From assembly GCA_964576115.1 (NCBI GenBank), contig CAZNUA010000031.1, positions 1-40,872 on the forward strand: a stretch of DNA of 40,872 bases, written 5' to 3'. The translations under genes and the position numbers were made by a program. Of this stretch, positions 34,132 through 40,872 are shown piece after piece; positions within the stretch are counted from its first letter, which is position 1; each line of letters begins with the position of its first letter. The notes under the pieces are model-generated. The model made no database searches, was not told the origin of the DNA, and saw nothing but the letters and a program-made list of their open reading frames with translations. Source of the DNA: CAYSYY01 sp964576115 [NCBI: uncultured Gemmatimonadota bacterium]. Its GTDB lineage: Bacteria; Blakebacterota; Blakebacteria; Blakebacterales.

Positions 34132-36809
34132 ATGCCTGCCCAGAAATCATTCCGACGTCTCTTCCGGATCACCCGTTTCCGATCCGATCCCGAGCGTGAT
34201 ATCCATGACGAGATCGCCTTCTATCTCGAGATGCGGGCGCGGGAATTCATGGCCGAAGGGCTCGATCCCGAACAGGCCCGGCAAAGAGCGCTCGTGGTTT
34301 TCGGGGACCTGAACAGTATCACGGCGACCTGCCGCACAATCCTTGAACCGGCAGTGCGCTTGGAGAAGAGGAGATTCTTCATGAACGGTCTGTTCAGCGA
34401 TATCGCCTTCGGCCTGCGCAATTTCAGGAAGAATCCGGTTGTTGCTCTGCTTGCCGTGCTGACCCTGGCTCTGGGTATCGGTGCGACGTCGACCATCCTC
34501 AGCCTGGTCAACGGAATTCTCCTCCAGCCTCTGCCGTACGAAGATTCGGGCCGGATCGTCATGCTCTGGGAGCGTCTGCGGAACTCTCCCGATGCGGCTG
34601 TCTCCTGGCCCAACTATCTCGACTGGCAGGAGCGAAACACGGTCTTTGAAGAAACGGCCTGTTATAACACCGGTCACCTGATTCTGACCGGTTCCGGGAA
34701 TCCGGCCGAGCTGATTGCTGCCAGGATCACGGCGTCCACATTCGCTCTGACCGGGCTCGAACCGGTTCTCGGACGGGTTTTCATCCCCGAGGATGATCAG
34801 ATCGGTGCCGAACGCGTCACGATTCTTGCCTGGGGACTCTGGCACGACAGGTTCGGCGGCGATCCCGGTATTGTGGGGCGGGCGCTTACCCTTGGCGACG
34901 AGACCTACACGGTTATCGGGATCATGGGGCCGGACTTCATCTACCCTCCCCATGAGGACCATATCGATCTCTATGTGCCGATCGCTCACTCTGCCGGGGA
35001 CTGGTACGGCGAGCGGGATTCACACCCGGGGATCATCGCTCTCGGCCGTTTGCGACCCGGCATCGATCTGGAGGAAGCCCGGGCCGATCTCGAACGGATC
35101 GCACTCGAACTCGAGCAGGAGTACCCCGATACCAATACCGGGGCCCGGATCAACAGCGAGATCCTCCAGACCCGGTTGAGGCGGAATTCCACCCGGCCCC
35201 TCATGATTCTGACCCTGGCCGTGAGCCTGCTCCTGCTGGTTGCCTGCGCCAATGTGGCCAACATTCTCCTCGTCCGGGCAACGACCCGCCGACAGGAACT
35301 CGCGATCCGCTCGACCCTCGGAGCGGGCGGGGGGCAGCTGGTCCGGCTCGTCTGGCCGAGAGTCTTCTGCTCTGGCTGGCAGGTGGAGTGGTCGGGATCG
35401 TGCTGGCCTGCGGTGCCACCCGCGTTCTGACAGCGGCTCTGGCGGGGGAAATCCCCCGCATCTTCGCCGTCGGTGTAGATGGGACCGTGATCGTCGGTTC
35501 GCTCCTGCTCGTGCTGATTACCGGCGTGCTCTTCGGCATGGTTCCGGCCCTGCGATCCCGGCGGCCGGCTCTGCAGGAACTGCTCGCTGAAGGATCCCGT
35601 TCCTCGGCCGGGCGGGGCCGGCAGCGGCTGCAGGGTGGTCTGGTCATTGTCGAGATGACCCTGACCCTGGTGCTGCTCATCGGAGCCGGGCTCATGACCA
35701 GAAGCTTTGTACAGATATCCGGAGCCGAAATCGGCCTTGTCCCGGAAAACGTCCTGACCCTGGATATCAATCTGCCTGAGGCCAGGTATCCCGAACCGGC
35801 TCGACGCACGGCTTTCTATTTCGATCTGCTCGATCGGATCCGCACCCTGCCGGGAGTCGTATCGGCCGCCACGACCTACATCCTCCCCTTCGGTCCGATC
35901 AGCTGGGAGCAGCCGTTTCATGTTGAAGAGTCGCCTCCGCCGGACGGTGAAGGGGCGCGCTTTGCTGCCATGAGTGCCGTGAGTGCCGATTATTTCAGGA
36001 CCATGGGGATCAGCCTGCTGGCCGGTCGGGAATTCACCCGGTCGGACGATGGCACCGGGGAGCAGCGGGCTGTGATCGTGGATGAGCAGATTGCTGCTCA
36101 TTACTGGCCGGGGGAGAACCCGTTGGGCAAGAGGCTGGCTTTCGGTCCGCACGACATGCCCGAACCGGTCTGGATGGAGGTCGTGGGAGTCGTTGATCAC
36201 ATCACCCTCTTCGACGTCACCGCACAGTCAACCTGGCAGATGTACCGCCCCCACGCCCAGATCAATGCTCTCGGGTACCAGCTGGTCGTCAAAACGGCCG
36301 CCGATCCTCTGGATCTGGTCGAACCGATCCGGGAACAGATTCTGGCTCTCGATCCCGAGCTGCCGATCGCACGGATTCAGGCCATGGAGGAGTACATTCG
36401 CGCCTCGAATCAACAGAACGCTCTCCTGGCGATCCTCTTCGCTATTTTCGGCGGGGCCGCTCTCCTGCTGGCGGCGGTCGGCATCTACAGCGTGGTGTCC
36501 TTTGCGACGGTCGAACGCCGCCACGAGATCGGCATTCGGATGGCCCTGGGAGCCCGGCGCGATCATCTGCTTGGGATGATCATCGGGCAGGGGCTGATGA
36601 AGGTGGGTATCGGTATCGGGATCGGCCTGCCGCTCGCCGCGCTTCTCGGTATGCTCTCCCGCACCCAGCTCTTTGAGGTGTCGGTGATCGATCCGGTTAC
36701 CTTTGTGGCAGCCCCGTTATTCCTTGGTGTCATCGCGGTGGTGGCCACCTGGATTCCGGCCTGGAGGACGACCCGGGTCAATCCGGTGGAGTCCCTGCGG
36801 CCGGAGTAA
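34132..36809 (+). pseudogene. ADOP-type ABC permease, module 3, single frameshift, no PadR
   Basis: The gene starts at the ATG at 34132 with the usual N-terminal helical region (DPERDIHDEIAFYLEMRARE), then LRNFRKNPVVALLAVLTLALG and the first MacB/FtsX unit up to LAIRSTLGAGGGQLVRL. There the frame breaks at 35350-35352: restoring one base in CTCGT-CTGGCC gives LAESLLLWLAGGVVGIVLA, the expected continuation, and the second unit then runs intact to NPVESLRPE at 36809. Total length, 2678 bp, is one base short of 893 codons. Both halves are otherwise well preserved, so the loss is recent or a sequencing error. Without repair, it makes a 432-residue truncated protein. No PadR gene precedes it, unlike modules 1 and 2. 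Confidence 0.85.
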
Positions 36810-36916
36810 ACGGCTTGGCGGCACGGTTTTGAAGAGAAAGCCCTGACCCGTCTGTCGTGTCGGCCGACGGATCGGGGCTCTCAGGCGGTGTCTGGCGGCC
36901 GATCTTCGAGTGGGAT

Positions 36917-36943
36917 CGGCCGGCCCTGCCAGAGCTGTTTGAA
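36917..36943. repeat. Short direct repeat DR3, right copy
   Basis: This is the partner of 33913-33939 (25/27, offset 3004), about 110 bp after the permease 3 stop and 160 bp before the DUF6807 start. The rest of the 294-bp gap at 36810-37103 holds no other feature I can support. Confidence 0.6.
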
Positions 36944-37103
36944 GTTCCGGTATGTGACTCTCCTCTGCCGGCCGTCTTTGCCGGTGGACGCTTCCGCGCC
37001 ATTCGGGCTAGTGTCATGTTACGTGTCACGCGACAGGATACGCGGATCGGGCCCGGGGCATCGGATACCCGGTCACGCTGACTCTCTGCAGAACCTGGCT
37101 GTG

Positions 37104-38426
37104 ATGAGATCATTTCTCCCGCTTCTTTGGCTCGCCTGGCTGCTGGGTGGAGCTTCATCTCAGCAGTTGGTGGCGGAGTTCACCCTCGCTCCCGAAGAGG
37201 TTTTCCTCAACCAGCCGGTCGCGGTCGATCTCACCGGTAGGGACTACAATCGCGATGACGGCGAGCTGGCTCTCTACCGCCTCGAAGGATCCGACCGGGC
37301 TCTCATCCCTTCGCAGTTCGAGGACGGGCTCGCGCCCCGGCTCTGGTTCCTGCCCGCAGAGACTCTCGGGCCGGGGGATGAGGCCCGCTATGTGATCGTG
37401 AAGGTGCCGGGCAGGGGAACGCCCGCCGTCGCCCGCACAGCGCCGATGACCGCCCGGATCGGTTCCGAGAACATCAGCCTGCTGGCCGGAGACCGTGAGG
37501 TCCTGCGCTACCGGCAGGCGCTGATTGAAGCTCCGCCGGGGACCAACCCTCTCTACCGCCGCGAAGGAGCGTACATCCATCCTCTTTTCACCCCCTCGGG
37601 AAGCGTGCTGACAGCCATCCAGCCCGATGATCACTACCACCACTACGGGATCTGGAATCCCTGGACGCGGAGCGTTTTCGAGGGTCGGGAGGTGGATTTC
37701 TGGAACCTCGGCAGCGGGCAGGGGACGGTGCGGTTCGCCGGGCTCCTCTCGACTGTTTCCGGCGAGCTCTTCGCCGGTTTCAAGGTCCACCACGAGCATG
37801 TCGATCTGACTGCGCCTGGGATTGCCTCCAATCCCGATCCCGAACCCGCCTCCGGGACCGGCCGGACTGCCCTGAACGAGATCTGGGACGTGCGGAGCTG
37901 GCGGGTGGAGGTGGCCGGATCGCCGGCCTGGCTGATCGATTTCACTTTCACCCTGAGCTGTGCCACCCGGAGTCCGGTCGAACTCCCGGCTTACCGTTAC
38001 GGGGGGGGGATCGGTTTCCGGGCTACACACGAATGGACCAATCGGAACTCGACCGTGCTCACCAGCGAGGGATTGACTCGATCCGAAGCCGATGCGTCCT
38101 TCGCCCGCTGGTGCCGGATTGAGGGAGAGACCGCCCCGTCGGGGCGTTCGGGGGCGATCTTCATGAGCCATCCGGGCAATCGCGCTCATCCCGAACCGAT
38201 GCGGGTCTGGCCCGAGGATGCCAACGGCGGCCGGGGGGATCAGTTCTTCGAGTTCTGTCCCATCCGGCACGAAGCCTGGTTCCTCGAGCCCGGGCGGGAA
38301 TATGTTCTGCGGTACCGGGTGCTTGTGTACGATGGCGAAGTCGAGACGGGAATCATCGAGACCCTGTGGCGCAACTATGCCTTTCCGGTCCGACCGGTCT
38401 TCCGAAACGGGGAAAGGGAAAAATGA
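37104..38426 (+). CDS. DUF6807 (PmoA-like) secreted protein
   Basis: The 440-residue protein begins with a signal peptide (MRSFLPLLWLAWLLGGASSQ); the ATG at 37104 is preferred although the frame opens at 36888, since the extension is not protein-like. The body is DUF6807: REGAYIHPLFTPSG then DDHYHHYGIWNPWTRSVFEGREVDFWNL, with its histidine-rich HYHH core. The family was once labelled PmoA but is not a methane monooxygenase; it is common beside Gfo/Idh/MocA and ThuA genes in Planctomycetes and FCB bacteria, and its role in sugar metabolism is undefined. Its stop overlaps the ThuA start as ATGA, so the two are translated together. Periplasmic or secreted. Confidence 0.85.
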   Translation: MRSFLPLLWLAWLLGGASSQQLVAEFTLAPEEVFLNQPVAVDLTGRDYNRDDGELALYRLEGSDRALIPSQFEDGLAPRLWFLPAETLGPGDEARYVIVKVPGRGTPAVARTAPMTARIGSENISLLAGDREVLRYRQALIEAPPGTNPLYRREGAYIHPLFTPSGSVLTAIQPDDHYHHYGIWNPWTRSVFEGREVDFWNLGSGQGTVRFAGLLSTVSGELFAGFKVHHEHVDLTAPGIASNPDPEPASGTGRTALNEIWDVRSWRVEVAGSPAWLIDFTFTLSCATRSPVELPAYRYGGGIGFRATHEWTNRNSTVLTSEGLTRSEADASFARWCRIEGETAPSGRSGAIFMSHPGNRAHPEPMRVWPEDANGGRGDQFFEFCPIRHEAWFLEPGREYVLRYRVLVYDGEVETGIIETLWRNYAFPVRPVFRNGEREK

Positions 38427-39181
38427 AACACGTCCTGCTGCTCGCCGTCCTGCTCCTGCTCGTTCCCGCCTGCGCTCAGCGCGGCGATACGGTCGCGGGC
38501 GCAACGGTCCTGATCTACACCCGCAACGGCCCCGGCTACGTGCATGACAACATCGCCGCCAGTGTCGAGGCCCTCGAAGAAATCTGTGCCGGGCTGGGTA
38601 TCGAGACGGTTGTGACCGACTCCCCGGCCGTCTTCACACCCGAGCAGCTCGAGGCCTTCGACGCCGTCATTTTTTCCAATTCCAACAACGATGCCTTCAC
38701 CTCGCAGGCTCAGCGCGAGGCCTTTCAGGCTTTCATCCGTTCGGGCGGGGGCTTTGCCGGGATCCACTCCTCGAGCGGCTCGGAGCGCAACTGGCCCTGG
38801 TTCTGGGCCATGCAGGGGGGACTGTTCCGGCGCCATCCACCCCTGCAACCGTTCGACATACACGTCATCGATCCCGGACACATCTCGACCGCTCACCTTC
38901 CCGCGGTCTGGGCCTGGGAGGATGAGTGCTACTACACCCATCATCTCAATCCCGATATCCATGTCCTGCTGGCCGCCGACCTGAAAACAGTCGAGGACGC
39001 CGAGCGCGACGTCTACCCGGGCACGACCTTCGGTGACTACATCCCCCTGGCCTGGTGCCACACCTTCGACGGGGGTCGACAGTGGTATACGGCCCTGGGG
39101 CATAAGATCGAATACTACGCCGATCCTCTCTTCCGGGAGCATCTGCGGGGGGGGATCCTCTGGATTCTGGGCCGTGAGTGA
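38423..39181 (+). CDS. ThuA-domain protein
   Basis: The 252-residue product starts at the ATG at 38423, overlapping the DUF6807 stop, with GGGAAA just upstream. It has an N-terminal secretion signal (LLLAVLLLLVPACAQ, lipobox-like PAC). The ThuA/trehalose-utilisation fold is shown by VLIYTRNGPGYVHDN at the first strand, AFDAVIFSNSN, FIRSGGGFAGIHSSSG and PLAWCHTFDGGRQWYTALGH near the end. The family is a class I glutamine-amidotransferase-like fold involved in sugar use; its reaction is not settled. It acts with DUF6807 upstream, and the oxidoreductase 182 bp downstream probably belongs to the same sugar route. Confidence 0.9.
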   Translation: MKHVLLLAVLLLLVPACAQRGDTVAGATVLIYTRNGPGYVHDNIAASVEALEEICAGLGIETVVTDSPAVFTPEQLEAFDAVIFSNSNNDAFTSQAQREAFQAFIRSGGGFAGIHSSSGSERNWPWFWAMQGGLFRRHPPLQPFDIHVIDPGHISTAHLPAVWAWEDECYYTHHLNPDIHVLLAADLKTVEDAERDVYPGTTFGDYIPLAWCHTFDGGRQWYTALGHKIEYYADPLFREHLRGGILWILGRE

Positions 39182-39224
39182 ACCTGTTACGGGATGTTTT
39201 GATGCGTCAGGAAAGAAAGAGAAA

Positions 39225-39363
39225 AGTAAAAGAAGATCGGGATGTATGAATAAAGAATAAAATGCAATCATTCGGTTTAAAGCAGCTTTAGACATTTTAA
39301 AGCTTGTTTAAGCCGTATGATGTGTTATTAGGTGAGTAAAAAAACATCAAGGCGGTAGAAGAC
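39225..39363 (+). promoter_or_regulatory. AT-rich leader with palindrome before the Gfo/Idh gene
   Basis: The 182 bases after the ThuA stop are clearly AT-richer than the genes, with TAAAGC-A-GCTTTA near 39281-39293 and TTTAAAGC again downstream. This is the likely promoter of the oxidoreductase operon; the palindrome could be an operator. Confidence 0.38.
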
Positions 39364-40740
39364 ATGAAAAGACGGACTTTTCTGAATTCCTCGGCGGTGG
39401 GCCTGGCCGGCTCGATGGCCCTGCCTACCCTTCTGACGGCCTGCGGTTCCGGCCGGCGGAGCCGGAACGGCATCATTCAGGTCGGCCAGATCGGTTGCGG
39501 CCGGATCGCCCGTTCCCACGACCTGCCCGAGACCATGAAGTACGACTCGGCCCGGGTGGTGGCCTGTGCCGACGTGGACATCAAGCGAGCCCGGGAGTGC
39601 AAGCAGTTGATCGAGGGCTGGTACGCCGAACACACGGGGGAGGAGAACCACGTCGAGGTGGCGGTCTACCAGGATTACCGGGAAATGCTCGAGGACCGCA
39701 GTATCGACGCCGTGATCATCTCCACCCCCGATCACTGGCACGCCCGCCCGGCGGTGGATGCCGCTCGGGCCGGTAAGGATATCTACCTGCAGAAGCCGGC
39801 CTCGCTCACCATCAGCGAAGGACGGATCATGTCCGATGCCGTGCAGGCCGCCGGCGTCATCTTCCAGGTGGGCAGCCAGCAGCGCTCGGTCAGCCCCTGG
39901 CCGCAGTTCAAGCGAGCCTGCGAGCTGGTCCGCAACGGCCGGATCGGGGATATCGTCGAGCTCTACATCGGTCTGCCCGGCGATCCCTCGGGGCCCGAGG
40001 AACCGGAGATGCCGGTCCCGCCGAACCTGAACTACGACATGTGGCTCGGTTCGACACCCGAGGTCTACTACACCGAGAAGCGGGTTCACCCGCAGCAGGG
40101 GTACGACCGGCCGGGCTGGCTGCGCTGCGAGCAGTTCGGGGCGGGCATGATCACCGGCTGGGGCGCCCACCACCTGGATACCGCTCACTGGGGCATGGAC
40201 ACCGAGTACACCGGCCCGATCGAGGTCGAGGCCGAAGCCGAATTCCCCACCAGCGGTCTCTGGAATGTGCACGGCGATTTCCAGGTCGAGGCGCGCTATG
40301 CCAACGGGGCGGTGATGCACGTCAGCGGTGCCTATCCCAACGGGGTGAAGTTCGTCGGTACCGAGGGCTGGATCTTCGTCGCCCGCGGCAACTATGCCGT
40401 CACGGCCAGCGATCCGGTCGCCCAGGAAGAGAACGCAAAGTCGCTCGACGCCAGCGATCCGGCCATCCTGGCCTCCGAGATCGGCCCTGACGAGATCCAC
40501 CTGCACCGCGCCGAGGAACAGCACGGCGACTGGCTCAACTCGATCCTGACCCGGGAGCCGCCGGTGGCGCCGGTCGAGGTGGCCCACCGCTCCTGCTCGG
40601 CCTGCCTGGTGAGCCACATCGCCATGAAATTGCCCCGCAAGTTGTCCTGGGATCCGCAGGCAGAGCGTTTCCGCGACGACGACGAGGCCAACGCCATGCT
40701 GACCCGTTCCCAGCGTTCCCCCTGGGGGCTGGAGGTATGA
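39364..40740 (+). CDS. TAT-exported Gfo/Idh/MocA-family oxidoreductase
   Basis: The 458-residue protein has a twin-arginine signal (MKRRTFLNSSAVGLAGS) that also ends in a lipobox-like LLTAC, so it may be exported and then lipidated. The NAD(P)-binding Rossmann domain has VGQIGCGRIAR (about 40-49) and VVACADVD, with DAVIISTPDHWHARPAVDAARAG and the catalytic Lys144 in YLQKPASLT. The C-terminal half with GWGAHHLDTAHWG is the substrate domain. These enzymes oxidise or reduce sugars or inositols; those carrying TAT signals bring their cofactor folded. It is the first gene after an AT-rich leader and is coupled to the lipoprotein downstream. Substrate unknown. Confidence 0.92.
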   Translation: MKRRTFLNSSAVGLAGSMALPTLLTACGSGRRSRNGIIQVGQIGCGRIARSHDLPETMKYDSARVVACADVDIKRARECKQLIEGWYAEHTGEENHVEVAVYQDYREMLEDRSIDAVIISTPDHWHARPAVDAARAGKDIYLQKPASLTISEGRIMSDAVQAAGVIFQVGSQQRSVSPWPQFKRACELVRNGRIGDIVELYIGLPGDPSGPEEPEMPVPPNLNYDMWLGSTPEVYYTEKRVHPQQGYDRPGWLRCEQFGAGMITGWGAHHLDTAHWGMDTEYTGPIEVEAEAEFPTSGLWNVHGDFQVEARYANGAVMHVSGAYPNGVKFVGTEGWIFVARGNYAVTASDPVAQEENAKSLDASDPAILASEIGPDEIHLHRAEEQHGDWLNSILTREPPVAPVEVAHRSCSACLVSHIAMKLPRKLSWDPQAERFRDDDEANAMLTRSQRSPWGLEV

Positions 40741-40872
40741 GGGTGAGGGAGAATAGACTCTCCCCCCGGCGCTCTTTGAGCTCTTTCGCCATCCCCGTCA
40801 TGGCGGCGCTCGTGCTCGCCGCGGCCGGGTGCGGCGGCGAGGCCGGGCGGGGGGGTAGGGGAAGCGAAGACA
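40737..40872 (+). CDS. Lipoprotein, 5' end only
   Basis: A frame starts at the ATG at 40737, overlapping the oxidoreductase stop as ATGA, and remains open to the window edge. It encodes a lipoprotein signal (IPVMAALVLAAAGC, Cys about residue 33) followed by a Gly-rich segment. The GGAGG lies only one base from the ATG, but the overlap suggests coupled translation. Nothing of the mature domain is visible, so function cannot be given. Confidence 0.65.
   Translation, partial: MRVRENRLSPRRSLSSFAIPVMAALVLAAAGCGGEAGRGGRGSED

Overview
The window is high-GC bacterial DNA, probably a chromosomal fragment, packed with secreted or lipid-anchored proteins. No rRNA, tRNA or CRISPR array was seen. Three observations suggest an uncultured lineage of the FCB group or an Acidobacteriota-like relative, without fixing the phylum. 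A zinc carboxypeptidase ends in a YPNPSNP/FlgD-like sorting domain. There are three orphan MacB/FtsX-type permeases of the ADOP kind, two of them paired with PadR regulators. There are also several TAT- or lipobox-exported sugar-metabolism proteins (GH127, DUF6807, ThuA, Gfo/Idh/MocA, a nucleoside-hydrolase-like protein and a sugar-isomerase-like protein).

Layout. 1-1241: a broken AbiEii-type nucleotidyltransferase runs tail to tail into a SAM methyltransferase whose 3' end reads through the junction. 1483-4313: a frameshifted C45-like Ntn-hydrolase lipoprotein, then an Ig-domain serine hydrolase. 4428-8651 (minus strand): a nucleoside-hydrolase-like lipoprotein and PadR-permease module 1. 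8886-13105: a TAT-exported isomerase-like protein and a two-domain serine hydrolase. 14446-15648 region (minus strand, 13151-15648): a translationally coupled pair of radical SAM genes. 16164-17276: a beta-propeller lipoprotein gene interrupted by one in-frame TAG. 17454-21947 (minus strand): an S41 peptidase and an M14 carboxypeptidase. 22204-23787: an AT-rich SGNH-like lipoprotein gene beside the wreck of a serine hydrolase. 23975-26985: PadR-permease module 2. 27139-27760: a MntA/HepT toxin-antitoxin pair. 27894-31399 (minus strand): an unknown lipoprotein and a GH127 enzyme. 31647-33897: an FAD oxidoreductase and a C45-type hydrolase. 34132-36809: permease 3, frameshifted and without a PadR gene. 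37104-40872: DUF6807, ThuA, Gfo/Idh/MocA and the start of another lipoprotein.

The main result is structural. The MntA/HepT pair lies between two copies of a 112-bp sequence (111/112 identical) consisting of the last codons of permease 2 plus its downstream flank, so the cassette sits at the permease 3' end without damaging the gene. The other two permease modules are also bracketed by shorter or more diverged direct repeats (35/40 and 25/27). With at least five decayed genes in the window, the permease loci look like repeated sites of insertion and recombination. Functionally, the intact genes suggest uptake and cell-surface breakdown of sugars and peptides, with PadR-controlled export or stress modules; this is inference from families, not proof.
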